Shown here one piece after another: positions 31,678-40,828 of a DNA stretch of 64,000 nt. Positions within the stretch are counted from its first letter, which is position 1, and every line of letters begins with the position of its first letter. The notes under the pieces were generated by a model. That model was not told where the DNA came from. It was given only the letters and a program-made list of their open reading frames with translations, and searched no databases. The translations under genes and the position numbers were made by a program. Source of the DNA: Micromonospora sp. AMSO31t (lineage in GTDB: Bacteria > Actinomycetota > Actinomycetes > Mycobacteriales > Micromonosporaceae). The stretch is taken from assembly GCF_008868175.1 (NCBI RefSeq), contig NZ_WBKT01000008.1:20916-84915 (forward strand), written 5' to 3'.

Positions 31678-32487
31678 TCACCGCCCCGCCGGCCGCCGTC
31701 CCCGGGTCGACACGAACTGGTACGACATCACGGCGAACCCCGGGTCCCGCAGCAGCCGGCGGAACGCCTCCAGCTGACCGGGCGACAATCCGGCGTCGAG
31801 CAGCTCCGGCTCCAGCTGCCGGGAGTTCGTCCCGTACAGCGACGCCCCGAGGGAGCCGCCGGGCCAGCTCTGCGCGTGGACGACCGTGTCCACCTCGTCC
31901 AGCCCCGCCGCCACCAGCTCGCCGTGCACGTCCTGCGCCCAGGCCAGGTCGGCGCCGTGGCTCTGGAGGATGTCGAGCATCGCGTCGGTCACCTGGGCGA
32001 AGAGCTTCGCCGCGTCGTCGCTCGGCGCGGTCAGCACCCGCAGCGGCGCCGTGCAGTCGAACTCCTCGACCACCAGCCACCCGCCCGGGGCCAGCGCACC
32101 GGCCAGCGAGGACAGCACGCGCCGCCGCTCCGGCAGGTGCAGCAGCACCAGGCGCGCGTGGATCAGGTCGAAGGCGTCGCCGGGCGGCGGCTCGGTGCGC
32201 ACGTCGTGCCGGCGTACGTCGAGGTTGCCGGTGGCCGTGAGGTGCCCGGTGTCGAGGTCGGTGGCCAGCACCCGGCCGCCCCGGCCGACCGCCCGGGCCA
32301 GGCTCCGGGCGACCGAGCCGCCGCCGGCGCCGACCTCCCAGCACACGCCGCCGGGCGCGAGCACCGGCGGGGCGATCCGGCGCGCCGTGATCGGATCCAG
32401 GAAGGACTCCAGCGCCCGCATCTGGGGCACGGCGTCCGGAGCGCCGTTGTCGAAGGCGTAGTCGGTGTCATGGACGTGGGTCGGCAT
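31678..32487 (-). CDS. SAM-dependent class I methyltransferase
   Basis: 269-aa cytosolic methyltransferase. Motif I is VCWEVGAGGGSVARSLA (about 48-64), followed by the acidic VLATDLD ending strand 2, DVRTEPPPGDAFDLIHARLVLLHL (motif II/post) and LAPGGWLVVEEFD. The pattern is that of the UbiE/Menaquinone-type small-molecule methyltransferases, but the acceptor cannot be read. It is the last gene of the liv-type unit, 30 bp after livF on the same strand, so it is probably co-transcribed; what a methyltransferase does with an amino-acid-type importer is not clear. Confidence 0.82.
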   Translation of the reverse strand: MPTHVHDTDYAFDNGAPDAVPQMRALESFLDPITARRIAPPVLAPGGVCWEVGAGGGSVARSLARAVGRGGRVLATDLDTGHLTATGNLDVRRHDVRTEPPPGDAFDLIHARLVLLHLPERRRVLSSLAGALAPGGWLVVEEFDCTAPLRVLTAPSDDAAKLFAQVTDAMLDILQSHGADLAWAQDVHGELVAAGLDEVDTVVHAQSWPGGSLGASLYGTNSRQLEPELLDAGLSPGQLEAFRRLLRDPGFAVMSYQFVSTRGRRPAGR

Positions 32488-32517
32488 CGTTCCTCATCCC
32501 TGTCGCTGCGGGTCGGG

Positions 32518-33291
32518 TCAGTGCCCGGCGTCGGACCAGAGCCCGGACACCGGTCGGGGAGCCGACGGCTCACCGACCGCGGCGACGCTGAGCATCGCCG
32601 CCAGGACGTCCGGGTCGGCCCGGACCTCGTGCACCGGCCGGTCGTAGACGACCCGGCCGTACTCCAGCACCGCGATCCGGTCCGCCACCTCGACGGCGTG
32701 CCGGAGCTGCTGTTCGACGAGCAGCACGGTCAGCCCGGTCCGGGCCAGCGTGTCGACGAGCTCCCGCACCCGGGCCGCCAGGTCGGGGGCGAGGCCCTCG
32801 CACGGCTCGTCCAGCAGGAGCAGCCGGGGCTGGCCCAGCAGGGCCCGGGCGATGGCCAGCATCTGCTGCTCACCGCCGGACAGCTGATCGCCGCGGTGGC
32901 GCAACCGGGACCCGAGCCGGGGCAGCAGCTCCAGGATCCGGGCCACCGTCCAGCCCTCGCCGCCGGGCGTCGCGGCCCGCCACGGCGCGGCCGCCAGGAC
33001 CAGGTGCTCGGCCACGGTCAACCGGGAGAAGACCCGCCGGCCCTGCGGGACCAGGCCGACACCGGACCGGGCGATCCGGTGCGGCTGCCGGCCGGCGACC
33101 TGCACGCCGCCGATCTCGATCCGGCCGGCGTACGGCCGCACCAGGCCGGCCACGCTGTGCACCAGCGTGCTCTTGCCGGCGCCGTTGCGGCCCACCACCG
33201 CCTGGACGGTGCCGGTGCGCACGTCGAGGCTCACCTCGTGCAGCACGGTGCCGCCCCCGTAGCCGGCGCAGAGCCCGTCGATCCGCAGCAT
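32518..33291 (-). CDS. livF: branched-chain amino acid-type ABC transporter ATPase LivF
   Basis: 257-aa cytosolic ATPase subunit. Walker A GRNGAGKS (about 33-40), Q-loop GLVPQGRRVFSRLTV, signature LSGGEQQMLAIARAL, Walker B LLLLDEPCEGLAP and a late H-loop-like VEQQL. The PQGR..F.LTV segment is typical of LivF. The start ATG at 33291 shares one base with the stop of livG (TGATG), so the ATPases are translationally coupled. It pairs with LivG on the inner face of the LivH-LivM channel. Confidence 0.9.
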   Translation of the reverse strand: MLRIDGLCAGYGGGTVLHEVSLDVRTGTVQAVVGRNGAGKSTLVHSVAGLVRPYAGRIEIGGVQVAGRQPHRIARSGVGLVPQGRRVFSRLTVAEHLVLAAAPWRAATPGGEGWTVARILELLPRLGSRLRHRGDQLSGGEQQMLAIARALLGQPRLLLLDEPCEGLAPDLAARVRELVDTLARTGLTVLLVEQQLRHAVEVADRIAVLEYGRVVYDRPVHEVRADPDVLAAMLSVAAVGEPSAPRPVSGLWSDAGH

Positions 33292-34034
33292 CAGGCCACC
33301 CCCTCGGCGTACGCCTCCCGGACCGGACCGGAGGCGCGGATCTCGGCCGGCGTCCCGGTGGCCAGCGTCCGCCCGTCGCGCAGCACGGTGACCGTGTCGC
33401 AGAGCGCGTAGACCAGGTCCAGCCGGTGCTCGACCAGCAGCACGGCGACCGCCCGGGGCAGCGTCCGCAGGAACTCCATGAGCCACCCGACCTCGACGGC
33501 GGACAGCCCGGCGGCCGGCTCGTCGAGCAGCAGCAGCCGGGGCCGGCCGGCCAGCCCCATGGCGATCTCGACCTGCCGGCGCTGCCCGTGCGCCAGGTGC
33601 CCGGCCGGGATCGCGGCGATCTCGGTGAGGCCGACCCGTGCCAGCAGCGCGTCGGCCGTCCGCGCGGCCGCCCGCCGCCGCGCCGACGGGTGCCACCGGC
33701 CCGGCCGCACCGCCCGCGGCAGCGCGGCGACCAGCACGTTCTGCCGCACGGTCAGCGTCGACCAGACGGCGGGGCGCTGGTGGATCCGGCCGACCCCCCG
33801 GCGGGCCCGGGCGGCCGGCCCCAGCCGGGTGACGTCCCGGCCGGCCAGCAGCACCCGGCCGCGGCCGGCCCGGGTGGACCCGCCGAGCACGTCCAGCAGT
33901 GTCGTCTTGCCGGCGCCGTTCGGCCCGATCAGGGCGTGCCGCTGGCCCGGCATGATCCGCAGGTCGACGCCGTCCAGCGCGGCCAGCGATCCGTAGCGGA
34001 CGGTGATCCCCTCAGCGGACAGCAGCGGGGTCAT
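33291..34034 (-). CDS. livG: branched-chain amino acid-type ABC transporter ATPase LivG
   Basis: 247-aa ATPase subunit. Walker A GPNGAGKT (about 37-44), the LivG-type GRIHQRPAVWSTLTVRQNV, Walker B LLLLDEPAAGLS and VEHRLDLV. The signature motif reads LAHGQRRQVEIA where most ABC ATPases have LSGGQ; LSYGQ-like variants are normal in LivG, but Ala-His at these positions is a further departure. ATG 34034 overlaps the livM stop (ATGA). The much longer open frame upstream is a shadow of livM. Confidence 0.9.
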   Translation of the reverse strand: MTPLLSAEGITVRYGSLAALDGVDLRIMPGQRHALIGPNGAGKTTLLDVLGGSTRAGRGRVLLAGRDVTRLGPAARARRGVGRIHQRPAVWSTLTVRQNVLVAALPRAVRPGRWHPSARRRAAARTADALLARVGLTEIAAIPAGHLAHGQRRQVEIAMGLAGRPRLLLLDEPAAGLSAVEVGWLMEFLRTLPRAVAVLLVEHRLDLVYALCDTVTVLRDGRTLATGTPAEIRASGPVREAYAEGVA

Positions 34035-35041
34035 GCGCGTACTCCCGTCGGCGTCGGGCTCTCCGGGGCGGGACGGCGGGCCGGGACGGCCGGGAGCAGC
34101 CGGCCGCGTACCCTCGGTCGGCGCCCGCCGTCGGGGAGCAGGTAGACGGCGGCGACGAACGCCAGCCCGAGCACCAGCGGCGCCTGCCCGGGGAGCACGC
34201 CGAACAGCCAGTCCCGAGCGGCCACGACGAGCGCGGCGCCGACCAGCGCGCCGCCGACCGAGGCGGTGCCGCCGATCACCACGCCGAGCAGCAGCAGGGC
34301 GGAGGTGTCGAAACCGAAGTCGGCCGGGGAGACGAACTGCTGGGCCACCACGAGCAGGGAACCCGCGGCGCCCGCGACCGCCCCGGCGGCGACGTGCACG
34401 CCGGCCACGTGGGCCGGCACCCGGTGGCCGCTGGCCCGCAGCCGCGCCTCGTCGTCCCGGCCGGCCCGCAGCAGCAGCCCGACCCGGGTGCGCAGCACCA
34501 GCAGCACCACGCCGACCAGCGCCGCGACGACCACCAGGGTGTAGACGTAACGCGCCCGGTCGGTGGCCAGCACCGGCAGCCCCCACAGTGGCCGGGACGC
34601 GGCGACGCCGGCCAGCCCGTCGGTGCCGCCGGTCACCGACCGCCAGCGCCCCACGACGGTCACCGCCAGTTCGCCGACCGCCAGGGTGATCATCAGGAGC
34701 ACCACACCCCGCGCGGAGACCACCAGCGGCACGGTCACCGCGGCCAGCGCCGCCCCGGCCGCCGCCGCGACGGCCAGGTGCACGAGGCCGACGTCGGAGA
34801 GATGGCTGCCGACGACCGCGCTGGCGTAGGCGCCCGCCGCGTAGGGTGCGGTCTGGCCGAGGGTGGGCAGCCCGGCGACGCCGGTGAGCAGCGCCACGCT
34901 CACCGCCACCAGGCCGAGCGCCAGGGTGCGGGCGAGCAGTGCGACGGTGTAGTCGTCGACCGTCCACGGCGCCAGCACCAGGGCGACCACGACCAGCGCG
35001 GCGACGCCGCGGCGCAGCGCCCGGACGGCTCCCCGCCTCAC
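34031..35041 (-). CDS. livM: branched-chain amino acid-type ABC transporter permease LivM
   Basis: 336-aa inner-membrane permease with about nine hydrophobic segments. Family signatures are GVAGLPTLGQTAPYAAGAYASAVV (the LivM GQ-AF/Y-GAYA motif) near the N-terminus and the cytoplasmic coupling loop RTRVGLLLRAGRDDEARLRASG. The C-terminal 30 residues are a Pro/Arg-rich tail. The GTG start at 35041 overlaps the livH stop (GTGA) and there is no separate Shine-Dalgarno, so translation depends on livH. Confidence 0.88.
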   Translation of the reverse strand: MRRGAVRALRRGVAALVVVALVLAPWTVDDYTVALLARTLALGLVAVSVALLTGVAGLPTLGQTAPYAAGAYASAVVGSHLSDVGLVHLAVAAAAGAALAAVTVPLVVSARGVVLLMITLAVGELAVTVVGRWRSVTGGTDGLAGVAASRPLWGLPVLATDRARYVYTLVVVAALVGVVLLVLRTRVGLLLRAGRDDEARLRASGHRVPAHVAGVHVAAGAVAGAAGSLLVVAQQFVSPADFGFDTSALLLLGVVIGGTASVGGALVGAALVVAARDWLFGVLPGQAPLVLGLAFVAAVYLLPDGGRRPRVRGRLLPAVPARRPAPESPTPTGVRA

Positions 35042-35931
35042 GTCGCCCTCCGGACCGTGGCCAGGCCCCGCGCCCGCACCGCCAGCACCACCGCCATGGC
35101 GGCGAAGAGCAGGAACGGGGCGGCGGACGGGGCGAGCGCGACGCCCAGGGTCTGGATCTGCCCGACGGCCAGCGCGGCGAGCAGGGTGCCGACCATCGAG
35201 CCGAGACCGCCGAGGACGACCACCACCAGCGACAGCAGCAGCACGGCGTCGGCCGTGTCCGGCCCGGGGCCGATGATCGGCGCGCCGAGCACCCCCGCCG
35301 CGCCGGCCAGCGCCCCGGCGGCCGCCAGCACGCCGACCCGGATCCGGGCCGGGCTCACCCCGAGGACGGCGACCATCTCGGCGTCGTCGACGGCGGCGCG
35401 GACCAGCATCCCGGCCCGGGTGCGGCGCACCACGAGGTGGATCAGGGCGGCGAGCAGCGCCGCCACCACGATGAAGACCAGCCGGTACGCGGCGTAGCGG
35501 TGCCCGGCGACCACCACCGACCCGTCCAGCGCGGCGGGTACGCGCACCGGCGGGTCGTCCGGCCCGAAGGCGCTCACCAGCAGGCTCCCGCCGGCCAGGG
35601 CCACCCCGAAGGTCAGCAGCGCCTGGGTGAGGTGGTTGCGCGCGGCGACCCGGGTGAGCAGCCCGGCGACCAGCGCGCCGGACGCGGTGGCGGCCACCAC
35701 CCCGACGGCCAGCGCCAGCGCCAGGCTCGGCCAGCCGCCGTCCAGCAGGGCGGCCGCCGTGTAGCCGCCGATCGCGTAGAGGGTGCCGTGCGCCAGGTTC
35801 AGGATGCCGGCGACGCCGAAGCAGAGCACCAGCCCCGCCGCGGCGACGAAGACCAGCAGACCGTAGGCGACCCCGTCGAGGGCGGGGACGACGTACGGGT
35901 CGAACCGGATGCCGGCGGCCACGGGCGTCAC
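35038..35931 (-). CDS. livH: branched-chain amino acid-type ABC transporter permease LivH
   Basis: 297-aa inner-membrane permease with about eight transmembrane segments. The LivH hallmark GVAGILNLAHGTLYAIGGYTAA is at about 35-56, and the coupling loop is RTRAGMLVRAAVDDAEMVAVLGV with the typical A.DD.E.A..LG pattern. Together with LivM it forms the translocation path for the ligand delivered by LivK. The GTG start at 35931 overlaps the livK stop. Confidence 0.88.
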   Translation of the reverse strand: MTPVAAGIRFDPYVVPALDGVAYGLLVFVAAAGLVLCFGVAGILNLAHGTLYAIGGYTAAALLDGGWPSLALALAVGVVAATASGALVAGLLTRVAARNHLTQALLTFGVALAGGSLLVSAFGPDDPPVRVPAALDGSVVVAGHRYAAYRLVFIVVAALLAALIHLVVRRTRAGMLVRAAVDDAEMVAVLGVSPARIRVGVLAAAGALAGAAGVLGAPIIGPGPDTADAVLLLSLVVVVLGGLGSMVGTLLAALAVGQIQTLGVALAPSAAPFLLFAAMAVVLAVRARGLATVRRAT

Positions 35932-37121
35932 CCGCCGACGGTGGCGAGATCGCCCACCACGGTGTTGGACAGCGCCCGGCCGTCCTGGCGCACCTGGCGC
36001 AGGTACCACTTCTGCACGGGCGCGTGGGTGGTCGGCGAGAACTGCCAGGTGCCGCGCGGGCTGGCGATCTGCCCGAGCTGGCCGATGGCCGCGTTGACGC
36101 GTTCGGGGGTCGCCTCGTCCCCGGCCGCCGCGATGGCCCGGTCCAGCACGGCCGCCGCGTCGTAGGAGGCCATGGCGTACGTCGTCGGGGAGCCGTCGTG
36201 CTCGGCCTTCCAGGCGGCCACGAAGGCGCGGTTCTCCGCGTTGTCGAGGTCCGGCGAGTAGTTGAGCACCGAGTAGATGTCGCGTGCCGCCTCGCCCTGG
36301 GCGTTGAGCACCCCGCCCTCGGTCAGGAACCCGGCGGCGTAGAGCGGCAGGTCCTTCACCTCGGACTGGGCGTACTGCTTCACGAAGTCGACGGCCGCGC
36401 TGCCGGCGTAGAACGTGTAGACGGCGTTCGCCCCGGAGGCCTTGATCCGCGCGAAGTACGGGGTGAAGTTGGTGGTCGCCGGGAACGGGGTGAAGGTGGC
36501 CTTGCCGTCCGGGTTGGCCAGTGTGCCGCCGGCCTTGGCGAAGGCTTCGGTGAAGCCGCGCAGCTCGTCCCAGCCGCCCTGGTAGTCGGGGCCGATGGCG
36601 TAGACGCTGCCCTTCACGTCGTCGCGCACGTGCTGGGCGATCGCCTCCCCCGGCTCGTCGGACAGGTAGGACGTGTGCCAGACCCGGGAGACGTCCTTCA
36701 GCTCGGGCCGGCCGTTGGAGCCGACGAACGGCACCTTCGTCTCGTTGAGCAGCGGGTAGACGGCGGCCACCGAGCCCCCGCCGACGACGCCGGTCAGCGC
36801 GACCACGCGGTCCTGCTTGAGCAGCTTCGTGGCGGCGGGCACCGCGGTCGCCGCTCCGTTGCCCTCGTCGGCGACCACGAGTTCCACGTCCCGGCCGCCG
36901 AGCTTGCCGTCGTGGCTGGACAGGTAGAGCTGGAAGCCGTCGCGGATGTCCTTGCCGACCGCCTGGTACGTGCCGGAGAGCGACGCCAGCAGACCGATCT
37001 TGACGGGTGCGCCGGCGCCGGCCCCGCCCTCGTCGTTCGCGCACGCGGGCGCGGCGAGCAGGACGAGGGCGAGCAGCGCCGCCGTGTGGGCGCGGCCGCG
37101 CCGGGACAGGGTGAGGGACAT
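35928..37121 (-). CDS. livK: periplasmic-binding-type substrate-binding lipoprotein LivK
   Basis: 397-aa extracellular ligand-binding protein, type I fold. The signal peptide ends APACAND with a probable lipid-attachment Cys near residue 26 (the lipobox is weak because of the Pro). The mature protein shows PVKIGLLASLSGTYQAVGKDIRDGFQLYL and the DE GNGAATAVPAATKLL region of Leu/Ile/Val-binding proteins. The ligand could be an amino acid, amide, urea or a similar small molecule; family resemblance does not decide. It follows the roadblock gene by 47 bp, which would make the importer part of the sensory operon. Confidence 0.88.
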   Translation of the reverse strand: MSLTLSRRGRAHTAALLALVLLAAPACANDEGGAGAGAPVKIGLLASLSGTYQAVGKDIRDGFQLYLSSHDGKLGGRDVELVVADEGNGAATAVPAATKLLKQDRVVALTGVVGGGSVAAVYPLLNETKVPFVGSNGRPELKDVSRVWHTSYLSDEPGEAIAQHVRDDVKGSVYAIGPDYQGGWDELRGFTEAFAKAGGTLANPDGKATFTPFPATTNFTPYFARIKASGANAVYTFYAGSAAVDFVKQYAQSEVKDLPLYAAGFLTEGGVLNAQGEAARDIYSVLNYSPDLDNAENRAFVAAWKAEHDGSPTTYAMASYDAAAVLDRAIAAAGDEATPERVNAAIGQLGQIASPRGTWQFSPTTHAPVQKWYLRQVRQDGRALSNTVVGDLATVGG

Positions 37122-37168
37122 GTGTGCTCCTACGTGAGGGGTGGGGTTTCGGCGTCGGGGCGCCGGGG

Positions 37169-37573
37169 TCAGCGGCTGCGGCTCAGGGCCGCCCGGGCCG
37201 CCGGGGTCAGGGCGTCGCCGATGCGGTTGGCCAGCTCGGTCATCTCGTAGGACACCTTGCCGACGTCGCACTGCGGGTCGGCGAGCACGAGCAGCGAGGC
37301 GCCGTCGTTGAACGCCATGGAGAACATGAAGCCGCCTTCGAGCTGGGTGACGTTGGAGATCACGGCGCCGGCGTCGAAGAAGGCCGCCGCACCGCGGAGC
37401 AGGCTCACCAGCCCGCTGCCGGTGGCCGCCAACTGGTCGGCCCGGTCGGGTGGGAGCCCCCGGGTGGCGGCCACCATCAGGCCGTCGCTGGAGATGGCGA
37501 TGGCATGGCTGACCTCGGTCGCGCGCTCGGCGAAGGCGTCCAGCAGCCAGCCGAGATCCTGGTGGTCGGTCAC
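37169..37573 (-). CDS. cvnB: roadblock/LC7 domain protein (CvnB-like)
   Basis: 134-aa cytosolic protein made of one roadblock/LC7 domain: HAIAISSDGLMVAATRGLPPDRADQLAATGSGLVSLLRGAA is split over the conserved A-x-S-x-DG and the helix, and GASLLVLADPQCDVGKVSYEM closes the fold. In Streptomyces conservons such proteins bind the GTPase encoded by the fourth gene. Here no GTPase follows. The start GTG at 37573 has AGGGAG about 6 nt upstream. It lies 17 bp after the sensor kinase gene. Confidence 0.88.
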   Translation of the reverse strand: MTDHQDLGWLLDAFAERATEVSHAIAISSDGLMVAATRGLPPDRADQLAATGSGLVSLLRGAAAFFDAGAVISNVTQLEGGFMFSMAFNDGASLLVLADPQCDVGKVSYEMTELANRIGDALTPAARAALSRSR

Positions 37574-37590
37574 GTGCACTCCCTGTCGGG

Positions 37591-40035
37591 TCAGTTGTTG
37601 ATCAGATTGGGCCGGCGGCCGGCCACCCCCCGGGCGTACGCGGCCATCGCGGTGGCCACCCGTGCCGGGTCGCGGTGCTCCGAGCGCTGCCGCGGCACGG
37701 TGACGCCGCCCGGCACCAGGTGCTGCTGCGGCTGCCGCTTGGGCAGGCCCGAGGTGGTGGTGCCGGCGACCTCGGGCAAGTCGGCCCGGGCCGCCGTACG
37801 CCAGGCGTCGTCGGCGGGGCTGGCCCACGGCGCGCCGTTCCCGCCGTCCGGGTGGTCGGCCTGGAACCAGTGGTTGACCTGGTGGTAGATGACGAGTTCC
37901 TCGGCGGGCACGGTGCCGCGGTCCGGTGCGGTGGCGGGCTGGAAGACGGGCGCCACCGGCAGCATCTGGTCGGCCGGCGGGCTGCCGGCCCACGGCTCGG
38001 GCGCCGCCCGGTAGGGCGGTGCGACGGCGGTCCGCGCCGCCCGCCGGGACGGTCGGCCGGGCGTGAGCAGGAACTCCTCCGGGGGCAGCGGCCGGATCAT
38101 CGACCCGGGCAGCGCCACCTCGGCGATGGTGCCGCGGCGCGGGCCGGGACGGAGCTGCACGGCCACGCCCAGCCGGGTGGCGAGCTGCCCCACCACGACC
38201 AGCCCCATCGCCCGCACCGCGGCGACGTCGATGGCGGGTGGGCGGACGAGCAGGTCGTTGAGCTGTTGCCGGCGCTGCGGGGACAGGCCCACGCCCTCGT
38301 CGCTGATCTGGACGATCACCCGGTCGCCCAGGCTGCGGCCGGTCACCCAGGTCTCGGTCCCCGGCGGGGAGTAGCCGGTGGCGTTCTCCATGAGCTCGGC
38401 CAGCAGGTGCACGACCTCGTCGACCGACTCGGCGCCGACGGCGACGTCGCCGTCGACCAGGCCGAGGCGGATGCGGGCGTAGTGCTCGATCTGGCTCTGC
38501 GCCGCCTGGAGCACCTGTTGCAGCGGCACGTCGTGATGGCGTACCCGCCCGACACCGACCCCGCCGAGCACCAGCAGGCTCGCGTTGATCCGCCCCATCC
38601 GGGTGGCCAGGTTGTCCAGCGTGTAGAGCTGGTGCAGCCGGTCCGGGTCGGTCTCGTCCCGCTCGACCTTGTCGACCTGGGCCAGCACGGCGTCGACGAG
38701 TCGCTGTTCCCGACGGCTGAGGTGGATGAAGATCTCGGCTGTGTTGGCGCGCATCACCGCCTGTTCGGCCGCCGTCCGCACCGCCGCCCGGTGCACCGCG
38801 GTGAAGGCCTGCCCCACCTCGCCGATCTCGTCGTCGCTGGACGGCTCCAATGCCTCGCCGGCCTGCCGCCGGGCCAGCTCGTCGGGGTCCATCGAGGAGC
38901 TGTCCGGCTGTTCGAGCCGGGCCACCACCTGGGGCAGCCGCTCGAACGCGACGGCGTTCGCGGCGTCCCGCAGCCGGCGCAGCCGCCGGGTGATCTGCCG
39001 GGCCACCGCCCAGGTGACCAGCGTGGTGAGCACCAGGGCCACCACGACGGCTGTCGCCTCCATCAGGGTGCGCCGCCGCTGGTCGGTGTGCGCGGCGCGA
39101 ACGTCGTCGAGTACCACGGCGTCGACCCGCTGGCGCAGCTCGGCGAGGCGCACGGACCACTGCCGGGTGGCGGTGACCCAGGTGTCGAGGTCCAGCTCCA
39201 GCGCTCTGCCGGCGACGCTCCGGGACACCTGGTCCTGCATCCGTTGCAGCAGCAGCGCGCTCTCGCCGCTGGCGGCCTGCTCCCACCAGCCGCGCCAGGC
39301 GGGCCGGGCGAGCGCCAGGAAGGCGAGGCTCGACTCGGTGAAGCCGGCCCGGGCGGCGGTGATGTCCTGCTGCATGGCGGGGGTCAGCTGGTCGGCCGCG
39401 ATCGCGCGCAGGACGGCGACCTGTTGCTGGCCGATGGCCTCGGCCACCTCGGACAGCGCCGCGGAGGCGCGGATGCCGTCCGCGATCCGGGCGTTGACCA
39501 CGCCGAGCGTGACGCTTTCGCGGAGGCTCAGCAGGTCGGCGATGGCGATGCGGTAGCTGAAGGTCATGGCCGACACCGAGGCGCGCTCCGCCGTGCGCAC
39601 CTGGGCGCGCAGCGGCGGCAGGCCGGCCAGCGCCGCGTCGATCCGGGGCAGGACGGCCTGGTCGGCGGCGGAGCCGGCGGGCAGCTCCGCGCGCTGCCGG
39701 CGGTAGTGGACGACGGCGGCGTCGGTGGCGGTGGTGGCGTCGGCGAAGGCGTCCTGCTGCTCCGGCGCGCCCCGGGTGAGCAGGTCGGCGGCGACGATGC
39801 GCTCGTTCTGCAGCCGGTGGGCCAGGTTGCCCGCCTCGGCGCCGAGCTGGGCCAGGAGGCCGAGGTCGCTGGCGCGGGTGGTCTGGCGGGCGCTCTCGGT
39901 CAGCGCCAGGCCCGCGAAGCCCAGCACGGCGACGAGCGGAGCCGCGACGATGAGGCGCATCCGGGCGGCAATCTTCCAGCCGCGGCGGCGGGTCGGGTAG
40001 GGTCGGGCCGCGTGGGACCTCGTGCTCGACGCCAA
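37591..40035 (-). CDS. cvnA: nitrate/nitrite-sensing-domain histidine kinase (CvnA-like)
   Basis: 814-aa membrane sensor kinase. A first transmembrane helix (about 27-46) is followed by an extracellular NIT domain of about 285 residues, rich in Ala and helical, with the [13 protein letters not shown] segment near its start. A second transmembrane helix (about 335-356) leads to a HAMP region, a degenerate dimerisation segment ([19 protein letters not shown]) and an HATPase domain with [25 protein letters not shown] and [10 protein letters not shown]. The C-terminal 200 residues are low-complexity and Pro-rich. The start is TTG 40035, well supported by GGGGAG 6 nt upstream; the first Met in frame is only at residue 26, inside the first membrane helix region. 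Confidence 0.88.
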   Translation of the reverse strand: MASSTRSHAARPYPTRRRGWKIAARMRLIVAAPLVAVLGFAGLALTESARQTTRASDLGLLAQLGAEAGNLAHRLQNERIVAADLLTRGAPEQQDAFADATTATDAAVVHYRRQRAELPAGSAADQAVLPRIDAALAGLPPLRAQVRTAERASVSAMTFSYRIAIADLLSLRESVTLGVVNARIADGIRASAALSEVAEAIGQQQVAVLRAIAADQLTPAMQQDITAARAGFTESSLAFLALARPAWRGWWEQAASGESALLLQRMQDQVSRSVAGRALELDLDTWVTATRQWSVRLAELRQRVDAVVLDDVRAAHTDQRRRTLMEATAVVVALVLTTLVTWAVARQITRRLRRLRDAANAVAFERLPQVVARLEQPDSSSMDPDELARRQAGEALEPSSDDEIGEVGQAFTAVHRAAVRTAAEQAVMRANTAEIFIHLSRREQRLVDAVLAQVDKVERDETDPDRLHQLYTLDNLATRMGRINASLLVLGGVGVGRVRHHDVPLQQVLQAAQSQIEHYARIRLGLVDGDVAVGAESVDEVVHLLAELMENATGYSPPGTETWVTGRSLGDRVIVQISDEGVGLSPQRRQQLNDLLVRPPAIDVAAVRAMGLVVVGQLATRLGVAVQLRPGPRRGTIAEVALPGSMIRPLPPEEFLLTPGRPSRRAARTAVAPPYRAAPEPWAGSPPADQMLPVAPVFQPATAPDRGTVPAEELVIYHQVNHWFQADHPDGGNGAPWASPADDAWRTAARADLPEVAGTTTSGLPKRQPQQHLVPGGVTVPRQRSEHRDPARVATAMAAYARGVAGRRPNLINN

Positions 40036-40210
40036 GGCTGACTCCCCGCACTCATCAACGACGGTCTATCTGCATTTGCGGATTGCACGTTTCATTGCGC
40101 CGGAAGCCGTGCGCCCAGACCAGACCTGTCGGTGGTACAAACAGCCCGTACCAGCATCTGTACCCAGAGTTGGCAGCGCTGGCGGTGCGTGCCGGCCAGG
40201 CGTCCCCGCG

Positions 40211-40663
40211 TCAGCGCCGCGAGGGCGGCGCGGGCGGCGGGCCGTCGACCTCCGGCTGGCCGAGCACCTGGCCGATCAGTTCCCGCAACTCGTCGATGGC
40301 CGCCACGACCGCCTCCGGATCCCGCGCGTCGCGCCGGGCGGCCGGCGCCGGCTCCAGCCGCGCCACCTCGCCGAACCGGGGGCCGCGGCGACCGTCCGCG
40401 GCCAACTGCTCCGCGGCGACCTGGGGCCACAACGCCTCCAGCCGGCCACCGGTGCCCAGCACCTCGTCGCAGCGGACGGCGAACTCCTGGCTGCCGAACC
40501 GGCGGCCGGACTCGACCGCCGCGACCGTCTCCCGGCTGAACCGCACCCGCTCCGCCAGCGCCCGCTGGGTCAGCCCCTGCCGCGTCCGCCAGCGCCGCAA
40601 CTCCGCGCGGAAGCGATGGCTGGCAGCAGAGTGAGCGGCGCTCGACGGGGGCGTGCGATCCAT
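40211..40663 (-). CDS. XRE-family helix-turn-helix regulator
   Basis: 150-aa DNA-binding protein. The helix-turn-helix (about 15-70) reads FRAELRRWRTRQGLTQRALAERV followed by FSRETVAAVESGRR, a textbook XRE/Cro-type domain. The remaining 75 residues are helical and charged. ATG 40663 has GAAGG about 8 nt upstream; longer in-frame starts at 40699 and 40741 fall into the promoter region. It is on the same strand as the sensor kinase, 175 bp upstream of it, and may regulate that unit. Confidence 0.85.
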   Translation of the reverse strand: MDRTPPSSAAHSAASHRFRAELRRWRTRQGLTQRALAERVRFSRETVAAVESGRRFGSQEFAVRCDEVLGTGGRLEALWPQVAAEQLAADGRRGPRFGEVARLEPAPAARRDARDPEAVVAAIDELRELIGQVLGQPEVDGPPPAPPSRR

Positions 40664-40741
40664 GTGCTCACCTTCGCGACGCCGGGTCGGCGTCGACATG
40701 AGATCGGGGCGGGGTGATGACTGGGCATTCGCAGGGGACAA

Positions 40742-40770
40742 TTCTTAACCCATTCACCGACGGGTGTGAA
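40742..40770 (-). promoter_or_regulatory. promoter of the XRE gene
   Basis: On the minus strand TTCACA (40770-40765) and TAAGAA (40747-40742) are 17 bp apart in an AT-rich patch, giving a leader of about 70 nt before ATG 40663. This argues against the longer start of the XRE gene at 40741. Confidence 0.45.
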
Positions 40771-40828
40771 GACATGACTCCGCTCCGTGACCGCCTCCGC
40801 AGGTCAGCGCCCGGCACGGCGACGCGGG

